A stretch of DNA of 64,000 nt from Schistosoma haematobium (GCF_000699445.3 NC_067195.1:68630591-68694590), one strand, 5' to 3'. Positions 35,491 through 48,091 are shown, counted from the first letter of the stretch. Notes: generated by a model from the sequence alone, not told the origin. A program made the numbers and translations.

Positions 35491-36588
35491 GGTTGATACA
35501 TTACCAGATATGGTTTATAATGCTACCATATGGCCAGTGGTGATGCTGCCAGTGTACTATTCGAGTCTTTACACAAGTGAAATGGAGTTTCACAAATGAT
35601 CTTTCTTGGTTATGTTTTTTAATCGAACTTGATCTCTTATTACATACTATTAGCATTCATTTATTTATTGGTCATACTGCCCTTTCTGTCTATTTCTTCA
35701 CAATCATATAACCTTATTTGTGTGGGGTATTTTTTCAGTAGTCTATCGTATCAAAATTTATAGGCGTCAGATAGAATAGTTTGTTTAGTAAGAAGTATTT
35801 AGATGCACAAGACGTATAATTTACCTTCCTTACACTGACTCTTTTGCTATAAAAGCATGGATGCCGTTATTGATTACATTCTGAAACACGATGAAGTGGT
35901 ATCAAGAACGTATTCTTAAAAAAACTGCAAACTATAGTTTTATTCACCAACTTATTGATTAAAGCATTTCAACTTATTCCAGAAAATGGTTGCTACCAAA
36001 ATATTGGCAGTCTACAATATTTGAGATATACCGACAGGAAATTAGAAACGGAACCAACTATTTAAACACTTATCATCTAGTACAGTTCAGAAAAACGACA
36101 GCTTTAAAGTGAAGGATTTTGGTTGACATATTAGGTTATATTTCTGCTGTACTGAACCTCTGATGGATTGTGGTGAGCGTTACAAATATACATGGATCAA
36201 TGACCGGAATTAGTGCGAGTTAAGTATATCTAGCTGATAAGTTTTAAATAAGATGTAACACTTGTCTTGAATCTTACTGATAGTCCTAATCGAATACTAT
36301 TATAACAGACAGAACAAAACTACAATGAAGTCACTAAAGTACAGAATACCTGTTTTATTTTAGATATTAGAGCAGCATATAGTTTTTAAAATCAATAAAA
36401 ATAATGACTAGATGACCCCTTGAAACATAAATCAAATGCATGTGTAAGGACATCAGGGTTTGAACATGTCGAACTATGATTGGAGGTCACGTACTTTAAT
36501 CACTTAGCCACCGGACTACAGCGTTTTTAACGTAATGACGATAGGGTATATGAGAATGTCAAATCAAAACTGAGTAATTACATCTTAC
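35491..36588. other. Rest of intron 2, nothing clear
   Basis: AT-rich intronic sequence. A weak tRNA-like stretch on the minus strand (about 36450-36525, GGCTAAGTGATTAAAG, then GTTCGACATG) may be an old SINE head. No other feature was seen. Confidence 0.4.
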
Positions 36589-36766
36589 CTGGGATATCCA
36601 TAGGGTCTAAAATACCTGTTTGAGCAAATGTATCTGCTTTTCCATGTTCAAAATAAAATTCCATCAATGCATCTTTATCCCATTTAAAATGAGCAAGTAA
36701 TAGTCGTAAATAAGTCGGAGGAATCTGAATTATTTGTTCAACTTCTTTGGTAATATCAGACATCAA
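36589..36766 (-). CDS. ARIH1: Ariadne-type E3 ligase, exon 2 (UBA-like)
   Basis: A 178-nt exon from acceptor TTATCACAG to donor GTAAGA. It encodes the N-terminal UBA-like segment with EVEQIIQIPPTYLRLLLAHF and KWDKDALMEFYFE, matching the conserved Ariadne pattern in which LLxHFxWDKExLMExYF is typical. It joins exon 1 at a codon boundary. Compared with relatives about ten residues just before this segment seem to be missing, so a very short exon may lie undetected in intron 1. Confidence 0.92.
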
Positions 36767-36926
36767 CTGTGATAATTGGTTGGGATGTAATATCTAGTTG
36801 GATAGGATTAGTAAAATGACAGTAAACTCTCTAGTAATATTTGCAATGAATGAAATAGCTTAAGGTATGTATAATTCATCTTTTTAAAAGAAAGGACATC
36901 TACGAAATTGGCACTAATGAAGTGTC

Positions 36927-37180
36927 AGTCAGTCAGTAACAACGTAGAACTTCGTACGTACGTACATCAGTTCGAGTTGCCACACCACCTTAGCACAGAG
37001 ATGCAGTTATCGATTCAAATCCCGTAGTGGTAGAGGTAGCAAGAGTATAAGCAGTAATAGGGAAGATTAGGGTTTGGAGATGTTATTTAAAGAGTATAAT
37101 TCAGTGAAATAAATTTGGAAAGAGGAAAAAAGGGACATGAAGAATTCAGAAGATTAGAATTTGGGAGAACACAGAGAGTG
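36927..37180 (-). mobile_element. 3' end of RTE-like LINE family A in intron 1
   Basis: This is strongly similar to the 3' end of LINE fragment A (30607-30840) over its full length: CAGTCAGTAACAACGTAGAAC, GATTCAAATCCCGTAGTGG, GGGACATGAAGAATTCAGAAG. It has no coding sequence. It is a heavily truncated LINE copy, or a SINE sharing that tail, in the same orientation. Confidence 0.75.
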
Positions 37181-37733
37181 TATCAAGCTGAAAAAAATTT
37201 ACCACTTTATTCAAGGAATACTGATTGTCAAAATAACTTGGTTCATGTGAACAAAGTACATATACAACTTCTGGTCTCTAATGTACAGTAACGTACAAGT
37301 TTATTGATCACTATTCACGAGATAACCGTAATCTGTGGCTGAATACCGTAGTTTTCCAAAATCAGTCTTACGAAAACATGTACAATGACCCATTATCTTC
37401 CTCTGAATCTTGGGCTTGGCATTATTCCATACCTTTTATTTACCGAATTCATTTGTTGTTCATCGACTACATTTTTTGGTTTTGTCTCTCACTACTGTTG
37501 AATATGATGTTTTCAATTGTCTGCTTTCTAATTTGTCGATTCAATATCACTGTGTTGATGTGAAGCGTATTAATTTAGAACGATACATGTGTACCAACTA
37601 CGGTTACTATCAAGAATAAGATGACCTCATTATGTAATTTGTTTCATTTTATTTCAATTTGTACCGGCATTTTGTGTTTAAACAAATATAATACTAAACT
37701 TTTAGTGAATGCAATCAAGTTTTTTACATTTAC

Positions 37734-37871
37734 CTCATATTCTAGGGAATCCTCTTCACGCGACTCAGTAGTGGTATATGGAACATCTAACAAATTCACA
37801 AGTTCATCGTTTTCACCTGAATGTACTGAATCATCTAATGATATATCAGAATCATTGAGTTCTTCATCCAT
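37734..37871 (-). CDS. ARIH1: Ariadne-type E3 ligase, exon 1 (acidic N-terminus)
   Basis: This exon starts at ATG 37871 and runs 46 codons to GAG followed by donor GTAAAT. The peptide is acidic (MDEELNDSDISLDDS, then EEDSLEYE), like the N-termini of Ariadne proteins, which often end this part in a YEVL-type segment. ATTTACCTAG lies just before CTGATG, so a splice acceptor (cis or trans-spliced leader) may sit three bases upstream of the start. The four exons total 1488 nt, exactly 496 codons with the stop. Confidence 0.88.
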
Positions 37872-38534
37872 CAGCTAGGTAAATAAAAGAAAATGAAGTT
37901 AAAATACTACGTAGTCACGTTACGATTACATTTCGATATTTAGTGTTTATCACAAACGAAATGAGACCTTATTATTTGATTGTAAGAAATAAAAAACTAC
38001 TACTTTTATAGTCCTGAAGTTATGGATTTGTCCCAGTTTTTCGATGTCAAGTACGCATTTAAAGACGGGACTAGCTCGGTCATTACAAATTCGTGGTGAA
38101 AATTCCCGTTTCTTAATAAATTGGTATTACGAATATCATGCAGTGAAATATAGGTAAAGTACTAAAATATTTGCCTGAACTAACTGTTAAACGAAAACTC
38201 TGTGAGGTCGGTTATTGGCAGGATGGTAAGAAATAATTGGTGCAAGAAATGTGCCACAGGAATTAGTAAAACCAAAACCAAATAGTGAAACTGAAAGATG
38301 GAACGATAATGACTGATTAAACGCTGATAAATGTTTTGCTTCTTTAAAAACAACACACTGATTATAGGACGACTAGTGAACAATATTGGCCAGATAGGAT
38401 ATCATGTGACTGGGACGCTAGAGACATAATATTGAGTTGATGTACAGATATTTTTTATTATCTAGCAACAACATGAGGAACTCTGAAATGTAGTTCTTAG
38501 TCTTTAGTAGAATAAAAGCTGCAACTAACGCGGC
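37872..38534. other. Region upstream of the Ariadne gene
   Basis: AT-rich, with no recognised gene or repeat. It should contain the promoter or outron of the Ariadne gene, but no motif stands out. Confidence 0.4.
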
Positions 38535-39020
38535 TGATTATTATTTATTTGAACACATATATATTGGTACAGGAGTGCGCCAAATATATATGCGCCACAC
38601 AATTTCAGTTCATTAATTGCGTGTGGGCTGCGATACTGCCCGGGTGCCCAGACCGAAGCGGGTGGTTATCTTAGGGGGCCACACCCCGAGCCTTTGACCT
38701 AAAGGTCTAACCCACAAGGCAGCATCGTAAGGAGATGCAGTCCCATGGTAGCCGGTGACCGAAAATTGGTTCATACGCCATTTGTTCCCGCAGGATACTG
38801 GTGCCCATGTGCACCATAGATTTGGAATCCGGTTAAGGCGCCGGACATTCGCTTTTCGTCCTCTCATTTTCGTAAACAACACCCCCGCCACGAGAAGGCA
38901 GTGAGTAGGACTTCCCTGGCAGAGGCTGTATACGCACGGCCGTGTGAGAGTATTTCGAGAGGAAGGGCGAACCCACCCCGCTCTCGGCCATACCAGGGCG
39001 ACTGAACATTAACATAATAG
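38535..39020 (-). mobile_element. GC-rich RTE-associated repeat with shared 3' tail
   Basis: A GC-rich island in AT-rich DNA. Read on the minus strand it ends in the same 3' segment as LINE B (GCATATATATTTGG, TGTACCAATAT, TGTGTTCAAATAAATAATAA). The body has no reverse transcriptase. The open frame at 38613-38891 (GRKANVRRLNRIPNLWCTW) may be a chance frame. It is either an internally deleted RTE copy (5' region joined to 3' tail) or a non-autonomous partner that uses the LINE tail. Confidence 0.55.
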
Positions 39021-39060
39021 AACTCTGGTAAGTATTACTCAAAGAAGAATCATGGATTAG

Positions 39061-41527
39061 ACTCATTTGAGTTTATTATCGACTACACGGTTAAAACAAA
39101 AGAATATGGATCATAAATTCAGAAACTAACATGACAAATTTACTGACAAGCGGTCTGCAGACTTTATTATATACTACAGTTTAGGACTATTAGTTAAATT
39201 TATAAAGGCGATGCCCGAAGCATGGAAGCACAATAATAATTTACTGACTAGTAGGATCAATGATTGTAAAAGTACATACAAAACAAATTTGTAGTATGAT
39301 AATGATATAGAAACTGATGTGACCAACCTGACTTCGGTTTGAATAACTTAATGTTTATTAGCATTCCAGTAAAACTGAGTAGATCATAAACGGCATAGAA
39401 GCATGAATAGTAGCCGAAATGGATTGCCAAGCATGACAAAATTGTAGTGACAAGGCTTTGTAAGAAAACCCTTACCACAGAAGAATCTCTCACTGGTAAG
39501 ATTTAAGCTCACTTAAGAGTGGCATTCAAATACGAAAAAGGGCATATGTCCTTGTTTTGGGTCAATGTGTGAGGGTAAGTAGTGCTGATTGTGTGTTGGT
39601 AGTGAAGCAGAGACGAAGGTTTGAACAAGAGGTCTACGAATCAAAAACCTAAAAGTTTACCTACCAAGCTACTGTTTATCAACGACATGACAGAAAAATT
39701 GGTGTGGGACATAGGTTCTAACTTTAACTCAGTTCAACAATCAATATCTGAAACTAAATGCAAAAGCAATGACCAACAACAAAGACCCCTAGTATCCACA
39801 CAAAAAGGTGAATTTCCTCCCCATCTTAGGAAACAAAAAGATTAAGGTAGTTTTGGGGTTCACTTTGTCCACCTTTGATTGTTGAGGAAAATTTGATGGG
39901 GAACGACAACTTAACAGCCTAGAAATGTTGTAAACAAAAGCACGGTCACATCCTTTTAAAGTGAGTTTTACGATAAATATGGATTTACTATGATCCGAAA
40001 TGCAACATTTTTCCTCTAAATATATTAGTTGCCAATGCAACCAACTTTCTGAGGTTGAGACTCAGAAAACACTTATATCGCGAGAAACATGAAAGTTGGG
40101 CAAATGCATCCAACAGTTCTGCGACAAGCCACAAGACTGTATGATCAAAGCCAGGCTTGGATTTGCACACGCTACCGAATGATCGATTTTGGTGACTTGA
40201 AAACTGATTCGGCCCTGAAGAAGCTAGATGATTTTCTGCTTATCAGAATATATCCGGGTTCCAGCCTACTCAATCAGATGTATCAACGTTCATAGCCCTT
40301 GGGAAGTCACCGTCATCAGCTTTAGGCTATATTTCACGCTGGTACAAACATAAACAACACAGATCCAGAAATACTAGAGCCCTTTAGTGAACATATTTAC
40401 GCGTGGACCAATGTGATCGGGACCTGTTACTTTCAGAGCTCCTTAATGTGAGGGAAGTTTTATCCGTTTTGGGGAAGCCGCTATAGACAATTTTGGCGAA
40501 ATAGCACAAAATCCCAAAAATTTCCCTGAAAATTTTGGAATTTCCCCAAAATAGGGAGACTGTGTTAACTAGCAGCTATATGTTCAGACCAGTTAACCTT
40601 GTATCTGGTGGACAGAAGATAAAATACCATAATGGGAGCTAAAGTTCTACTTACGCGAATTGTAGATGGACTTAGAAAATTTACTATTTCGACATTATAA
40701 GATTACTGTGTGAAAGATCACTAAAAATAAACAGAAAACTCAAGCAAACAGTTTTACAGGATATGGACTACGAAAATTATGTGAATACAGTCTTTTAGAG
40801 AATCCCTAAACAATTTCTGGAATCTTATAACAAATAACAGACGGTGGATTAAATTTACCGGGATGGCTGCAACCCACAGATTTGAAAGCCACTGGAAGAA
40901 ACAAAGAAAATGCTCAGATTGTGCTTGTTTGAGTAATGAGATATGAAGCATCTGCAATCACTATCAGTAAGTAACATAAAACGAGTTTAGTCACTGGGAA
41001 ATGTTTTATATTTAACATATTGTGTATCCATGGTAGTTTGTAAAACTTGACGACAATGCAAAAGATTAAGCTGATGAAAGCCCACAATAAAATCCATGAA
41101 TTTTGAAGACATTCCTAAGAAGACAAATGTAATCCTCTAACCTGTAGCAACCTTATTTAAGGCTCCTTTGAACATTTCATTGGACTTTTTTACAACTGTA
41201 ATTTTTGAAGTTTTACTTGTCCGTTCATGGACTCATTAGGAACATTTTACACATTTCCTTTAGATTTGGTACTCATGGGTTCGCCAGTTCGGTCTGAAAT
41301 TAGAATGCGTATTAAATACAACTTTCTAGAATATCATTAAAGATACTCAGATGTGTTCGACAACGCTGTTTGCCGTGGCTTGTTTATATCCAAATTTCTC
41401 AAATCCAGTCAAACTGAAAACCGAGAACAAAGAGGTCCGAAGGAATAGTTGGATGATGGTCATTGCGTCGAGATGTTCGTTATCCTAGCTGACTAGTTAC
41501 TGTGAAAGGTGTGCACCATGGGGTACT
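39061..41527. other. No recognised gene; weak coding-like patches
   Basis: The 39600-40300 part is GC-richer and has short frames on both strands (39621-39845 plus, 39789-40040 minus, 40089-40295 plus), none with a motif I know. They may be remnants of a LINE first ORF. A low-complexity run of C and A/T tracts (CCCAAAAATTTCCC type) lies at 40490-40560. The rest is AT-rich. Confidence 0.4.
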
Positions 41528-41794
41528 TGTAACAACTTAGGTTGGTTGGTTAAGGGTTGACCTCAAACAACCAAGCATATGCCAAAACAGCATAGTTCAA
41601 GTATTCATTCACTTCCTTGTTTTGTAGAGGCGTTATATTTCCTATTATCTTATATTGAATGTTGAGAGGCCTTGTTTGTCTGAACAAATGATCCCACGCT
41701 CCACTGTGACTGCACGAAGATCTAAATAAAGACCTATTTACTACTTGTCTGGTTTCTTCTATCAATAGCACGAGGGTTACCTAGAGGCACGAAA
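41528..41794 (+). mobile_element. Solo LTR of the array family
   Basis: A 267-bp LTR, TGTAACAA...GCACGAAA, clearly the same family as the array LTRs but diverged (including a small insertion TATAT near 41654). It is flanked by TACT on both sides (41524-41527 and 41795-41798), a 4-bp target duplication. No internal sequence is present, so it arose by LTR-LTR recombination. It fixes the true LTR ends for the array. Confidence 0.92.
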
Positions 41795-43984
41795 TACTCA
41801 TTTGTGATCTGATATGGATGCTTGATCAAGCATCCTAACATGGGGTGTGTTCAGTAAGTTTAATATAGTCAACATTAATTTTGAAGACTTACAGAACTAT
41901 GCGTATACGTGAAAATGTAAGCACTTATCGAAAAATACTTGTCTTTGGGCATTCTAGTAAACCATGGAAAACTGTGAATAAACATTGAGACACTGAAAAA
42001 AATTGCACACAAAATGGTGGTCCTTGGGAAAAAACATAAATATATCAAATTCTTTGGTTTGTTTGTCTCTGGAACAATGAAAATGGTAAATGAAGACAAC
42101 TTGACGTAGAACAAGGGGTAACCCGAGAAAATGCACAACATATGACAGTAGTTCTAATGTTCTAGGACGCTCATGGCTCTTCCAGAGTGCGTCGTTTTGC
42201 ATCGGTTATCAAATGCTGGTGAAGTTTTCTTCTCGTCGTTAATGATAGGTAATCGCCACAAGCATTCGGAAGTTGAGTACACCTTTACACGTAACATCTT
42301 CATAACCGAAGTATGCCAACCTAGTCCAGTCGGAAGTCAAACGTGAAGAGGTTTGAAGCTATACTTGAAAGACTGGTGATATAAGCTGGCTTACGGCGTA
42401 GGAGAACGTACTCACTTGTGATCTGGTGTGGATACGCGACCGATCTTCTTCAACTAGGTGACTTTAGTAAAACTAATGAGGTCAGTATAAAATGTCAATG
42501 ACTTACAGGACCGCAACATATTGCTGTTGTGGGGATTCCTTAGTTAGATTATTTAGTGTGAAAGTCGGCATATATGAGATTGCCTTTCGTGTAAATAGAC
42601 CGGTTCTAATGTCTAATTTAGTTCAATTTCTCATCGTTGGTATAATACCTAGGTTCACGGCGAACTATATAAAATCCTCCTTATACAGCATCTAATAGTT
42701 AATGCAATGAGTGCCAACTTACAAAAATGTGTATTTTGTGTACCAGTATCACACTAATGATTACGACAAGTGGTTAAGCAACCCTTTTCAGCTAAAAAGA
42801 AATATACTAAGTTGGTTGGAAACATCGATGTCAGAAAAGTGAAGCTCAAATGTTGGACTGTCTTACCAGCATTACTTACTAGGGTCTTGGTTTGTGTGTT
42901 CATTGTACTGCCTGATAAAGCGATACATCTACTATATCTAATTATGAACAAGACAGTCGCAGAAGTTTGACAAGTATGATATTTCTTCCGATAAGAGAGG
43001 TTTAAAAATCAAGTTTACAATAATACTATTACACTATGGTTTAGAAACACACTAGTATAAGTGTATGCACATACGAATAATCAACTACTCCTGTAATAAG
43101 TGATAGACAGAGAGGATTATCTCATGACGGTTAGAAGACACCAAACAGTATGCATCATATTTATTAGAGAACTCTAAGCAACGTATTTCCTAGTTTTCCA
43201 CCTCGAGAAATATGTGTAAGACAGATAGCTCGTGATTCTTATCTTCGATAAACGATGAACATTTACTCTTCATTTATTATTTAACGCATACATTGCGACC
43301 TAAGAGTGGTGTAAATTTAACTACCTCCTGAAATTTTCATGGAAAGTTCAACATAATTCCGATAATAACAATTGATGTGCTGTGATGAATTATTTCTAGG
43401 GTACGTGCCTTGTTTTAAATGATTATTTTTCAGGGGGATGAGTGAAGCTCGATTATGGGATCTCATCCACACATGAAAACATCTATTTTTTCATTAGAAA
43501 CCATTTAGAGTCCGGAATTTGGCTACATGCTGGAAGGCAATGTTAATCATTAGTACCGTTACCAAGAATGTTGTAAATGCGTTCTTTGCTAATTTTCGTT
43601 TTATATCGATCAAAACTGCTGATTAGGGAGATAACATAAACTATATTATTCCACCAATGATATTTTTGGCTACTGCAGACTACGCATTTCTCATGAGGAA
43701 TTTAAACAGATACTTTCAACTTTATTCAGGCTTTGTTTTTAGTTCACAGTGTACTCAAGAATTGGTGCTCATTGCTGTTCAATTAAACTCAAAATATCTA
43801 ATACTACCACACACGGTTATTTGGTAACTTGATCCATCAGTTGAACAACAAGAGCAATGCATCTAGTCAAAACCGTGTTATTATCTAATCAGTCTCTCGA
43901 TTTAGGAAATACGTATTATCAAGTTGCCTGTTTCCTTTAGCTTATACTTTTGTTGTTTTTTTGTTTTTCGAGATCAGGTTTAGT
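41795..43984. other. No recognised gene
   Basis: A motif ACTTGTGATCTGGTGTGGAT at 42413-42432 resembles CATTTGTGATCTGATATGG after the solo LTR, so part may be an old repeat. Short frames at 41875-42202 and 42754-42970 overlap antisense frames and show no domain. Confidence 0.4.
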
Positions 43985-44145
43985 ATGGTGATTATAAGTA
44001 TTTGAATTAATGCATAACTAGGATAGTCAAATTTAACGAAGGTCGAACTAAATAAACATAACTGGGCATAATATATTGTTGGTTCATAATAAGCGCGCTT
44101 TGAATTACAAAGGGATGATCATTTAGTGCAAATACCACACCCACC
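43985..44145 (+). repeat. Dispersed ~150-bp repeat, diverged copy
   Basis: It shares the layout of the copies at 24940-25345 (TGAATTAATGCATAACTAGGA start, TTTGAATTACAAAG, and an end at ACCACACCCACCACAG). Confidence 0.4.
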
Positions 44146-45982
44146 ACAGCTTGTGGCTCTCGTTATCTGTTGTACGTCTTTTCCTTAGGTCCATCATGTT
44201 TCACATCTGTTAAACTTTGAATATCTGAAAATGTAACGTCTATTGTTAGAATTGCATGGCTTCATTTTGCTTTAATGGACAAAAAATAATAAAAGAGGAA
44301 GAATTTTTGACAAATAAATGATAATCAAATAAAAAACTCGGAATACTTCGGCATATATCTTTTTTCATTGATTATTTTAATCATCTTAAATAAGTTGTTA
44401 TCAATAAATACTTTTTTGCAAGATCACTATATATTGTTGGACAATGGAAACTAAAGAAAAATAACACTCACCATTCTAATATAATTTTTTCCGTTTTTGG
44501 TATAAATTTGAACAAAACGTTTTTGAAAGCTTATTCTAACATTTTTATGTCTATTTGACACCTTTATTATCATAATGCGTCTTTAGCACTGAACTACCTC
44601 ACAGTGTGCTTGATAATGAATTGGACTCTGTAAATTAGTTCGTTGAACAACATAAGTAGTTCCCATTTGGGAAAAAAGTGAAGTAAACAGAGAATGTTTT
44701 TATTTTTAAATTAGCTTATCATTTTTTGGATTTACAATATTATTACAATATTTTAAAACTAATGATAAAAACTTTTATCTATTAAGTGGAGTTTAACTAG
44801 TTAGTAGTTTTACAGATTTAGGACTAGTGATAAAGTCGATGATGAATAACTAGGAGACTTTCTAGTCTACATTCCGGAGTGATCTTAATGAAACAGCTAT
44901 TGAAAAATGGGTAGTTTAGAGGGTTGTTTCTCCCCAGCATAAGATTTTTCAGCAATAAACATCCATGACCCTACTCTGGATCGAATCTATGACATACTGG
45001 TTTCGATGAGAAAGTTTAAACATTAGATCACTAAGCTGGCAAACAATAGTTTATATATCTAACTCTATTAGTTGGTAATACTGTGCAACCAATCTTTAAT
45101 GCTATCTGTGAACAACTGCATTAGTCACAAACTCTCACCGAACTCCCGGAATCATTTTTCAGAATTAATCACTAGTGAACATATGAAAAGTAATTTAAAG
45201 GTAAATCAGGAAATTATAAGTTTCAAAGTAAAAGCTTCTAGAGTAGTTGTTGATGGCTCTAAACGTAAGAAGTAAGTGTTTATGTAAATTGCACGAAAAA
45301 ATAAATCGTACACTGATATGATATCAGTAGGAGAAAAATCTTCCTTAGCGCAACCTTATATCTTATGTCAATCACAAATCTACACCTATTGATAAGTATT
45401 AACTTTCTATTACCTATTAATGTAACATAAACAGATTATGTAATTTAACAGGAGTAGATAAAGTGATTAATGGATATAAAGAAGGTGAATTTATGAAACT
45501 TATTTTTATTATTATCTATTTCAATTGAATGATTAAAAAAAATAGAGCATACAGTTTAGCTGAAAGAATTATTTTTTTGTAAAGACTCTCATAGCAACTG
45601 TATCACTAACAAAGTTGTTTTTAAACTGAAGTTTCAAGAATTTTAGCATCACCTAGATCGTTGTTGTCATTTCATTCTTCTTTCTTGTCTGTTTTATCTT
45701 GATTTATATATTTATTTATAAATTTTGATGAATATTTTATTCATACTTTGTAGTTTGTAGATAACATTCGTTTCTTCTGTATTAATGTTATCAGAATACA
45801 TTAATTTTACTTGTTAACCGAAATCTAGTTGTCATTATTTTTACTTTAAGTCAAAATAATCCATGTGCTTCTTTTTGAGGCTTATTATTTTAAATTAATA
45901 ATGAATACTGATTTAAAACTAATGTAACATTATAAAAGTGGAATATTTAGGAAGAATTTTTTTTCAACATAACATATTATTC
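44146..45982. other. AT-rich, no recognised gene
   Basis: Short splice-flanked open segments occur (45163-45200 and 45452-45484), but there is no supporting homology. A weak tRNA-like stretch on the minus strand lies near 44980-45045. Nothing else was seen. Confidence 0.4.
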
Positions 45983-46380
45983 ATTTCAATAATTGAGATC
46001 ATGAGTCAATTGAAGCTAGATTACCATGGAAAACCTGGAAGCACTGCACGGCCGTTTCGTCCTGTTGTAGTACTCCTCAGCAGTGCGCACCCACGATCCC
46101 ACCTGGCGAGATACGAACCTAGGATTTATCAGTCTCGCGCGCAATCGCTTAACCATTAGACCAATGAGCTGGCCAGCATCCAACGGTGTTAATGTCTAAC
46201 TTCAACCAATCCAAGAAATTCGGCGACACATCCACCATTGTCTTCAGTGAGTTACTATCTCACAGCAGACCCGGTTGAACTCCACTGTTCACTGCTCCTC
46301 ACTAGAACTCCAGGAAATATCTCTTGGAGACTGTCACTAATGAACATATGTTGATTAGTATCAGAAGGGATTTTGTGGAG
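45983..46380 (-). mobile_element. tRNA-derived SINE
   Basis: On the minus strand it has box A TGGTCTAATGG (46153-46163) and box B AGGTTCGTATC (46110-46120) spaced as in a tRNA. A body follows (CCATGGTAATC, CAATTGACTCATGATCTCAA) that is shared with copies at 58078, 60583 and 60819. A further 200 bp on the other side (46165-46380) is shared with 58800-58995, so the full repeat is about 400 bp. Confidence 0.8.
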
Positions 46381-46492
46381 ATTGTAGTAATTTCAATAGT
46401 TGAGATCATGAGTCAATGATGGTCTAGCTTTAACAGCCTCATGATCTAAACTATTGAAATTACTACAATCTCCAAAAAACCCCTTCTGATAC
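46358..46492. repeat. Palindrome formed by SINE ends
   Basis: Arms 46358-46411 and 46438-46492 are inverted copies (GTATCAGAAGGG... and ...CCCCTTCTGATAC) separated by 26 bp. They match the SINE terminal sequence AATAGTTGAGATCATGAG. As RNA or single-stranded DNA it would form a hairpin of about 54 bp. Confidence 0.85.
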
Positions 46493-46561
46493 ATTATTCA
46501 TTGTTGTATTGGTTGCCTGAATCTTCCTATTGATGTTTAGGTCTTTAATTGGTCAGCAGTT

Positions 46562-46612
46562 GATCCAGTTGATAAGTCTCAAATAGTATGAATGACGCAT
46601 TCTGGATTTCAC
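46562..46612 (+). ncRNA. Decayed hammerhead ribozyme
   Basis: It aligns with the other hammerheads: ATCCAG then TTGATAA (for CTGATGA), TCTCAAATAG, GAAT (for GAAA), then TCTGGATTTCACTGCTAG. Stem I still pairs (ATCCAG with CTGGAT) but two core elements are lost, so it should be inactive. Confidence 0.65.
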
Positions 46613-47180
46613 TGCTAGTCACCATCATCTCAACTTATAACACATTATTGAATATAGATCATGGTGTTTAGACATATGAACATGTTCAAAAACTAGGTCT
46701 ACCATTGTTTAATGGATGAGAATAATTTCACAAATAGTTTAAATGATTAGCAACTAAACTGCAAGTAGACATAAAAAGATGATGATAGAAACTAAGCACA
46801 GAGACCTTGAAGAAAAGTTAACTATAAGAAAAATCCAGAATAGCTATGCAAATAAATTATGAAATACCTGATATTTATTTGTTGTTGCCAATCAAAAGAT
46901 GATAAATATATGCGAAAAAAAAATAAAAGAATACAATATATTACTATGTCGGAAATAGTTATAAACAGAAAGAAAATGTAATGGATTAGATGATAATTTC
47001 AATCATAGTGAAATGGAAAAAATAGAAATTTAGATGGTTGTCATCTTATTTTTAATACATTTAATTAACATATTAAGTGAAATAAGAACTACAATGTAAA
47101 TCTAAAATTGTGTTTAATGGAAAAGGTTTATGGAGATTGTTCAATTTGTAATTCGCAAAACGAATTGATTCTGGTTGTAC

Positions 47181-48091
47181 TTACTTACTTACTTACGACT
47201 GTTACTCCTCGTGAAGGAGCATAGGCCGCTCACCAGCATTCTCCACCAAACCCTGTCCTGGGCATTCCTTTCCAGTTGTTATTCATCCTTTTCATATCTC
47301 CTATTTCTCAAAGTAATGTGTTCTTCGGCCGTCCTCTTTTCCGTTTCCCTCCAGGATCCCAAGTCAGGGCTTGCTTCGTGATGCAGTTTGATGATTTCCG
47401 TAATGTATGTCCTATTCATTTCCATCGTCTTTTCCTCATTTCTTCAGCTGGAAGCTGGTTTGTTCTCTCTCAGAGAAGGCTGTTGCTGATGGTATCCGGC
47501 CAATGGATGTTGAGTATCTTGCGTAGACAGCTATTTATAAATACTTGTACCTTCTTGATGGTGGTTGTTGTAGTTCTCCAAGTTTCAGCTCCATACAGTA
47601 AAACTGCCTTGACGTTGGTATTGAAGATTCTGAATTTGATATTGGTTGAAAGTTGTTTTGAGTTGCATATGTTCTTCAATTGTAGGAATGCGTCCCTTGC
47701 TTTGCCAATCCTCGCCTTTACGTCTGCATCTGAACCTCCTTGTTCATCGATGATGCTTCCCAGGTATGTGAAGGATTCCACATCGTCCAGAGTTTCGCCA
47801 TCAAGAGTGAATGGATTGCTGTTCTGCGTTTTGAATTTGAGGACCTTGGTTTTCCCCTTGTGTATTTTGAGGCCTACTGATGCAGAGACTGGTGCTACAC
47901 TGGCTCTTATTAGTCATCTGCGAAGTCCAAATCGTGTAATTGATTCTGGGCTGTCCATTGTACTCCGTGTTTTACCTCAGATGTCGAGGTCTTCATAATC
48001 CAGTCGACCACGAGAAGAAAGAGGAAGGGAGAGAGTAGACAGCCTTGTCTGTTTCCGGTACTTACTTGGAATGCGTCTGTCAGTTGTCCTC
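47181..48091 (-). mobile_element. SR2-like RTE LINE, 5'-truncated, with target duplication
   Basis: Minus-strand coding includes NRQGCLLSPFLFLLVVDW and FADD near 47910-48090, then [22 protein letters not shown] and [19 protein letters not shown] (47470-47781). Further C-terminal sequence continues in other frames, and the 3' tail is (TAAG)n at about 47181-47195. The perfect 14-bp repeat GATTCTGGTTGTAC flanks it (47167-47180 and 48092-48105). It contains stops and is dead. The family match to schistosome SR2 is by motif memory, not by search. Confidence 0.85.

Noticed and set aside
36450..36525. tRNA-derived SINE head on the minus strand
   Set aside because: Only weak box similarity and no shared body with the other SINEs; left as a remark.
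39621..40295. Host gene or LINE first ORF
   Set aside because: Short frames on both strands without any motif; compositional hint only.
45163..45484. Two tiny splice-flanked segments (45163-45200 and 45452-45484) as microexons of a schistosome microexon gene
   Set aside because: AG/GT pairs are frequent in AT-rich DNA, and no signal peptide exon or homology supports a gene here.
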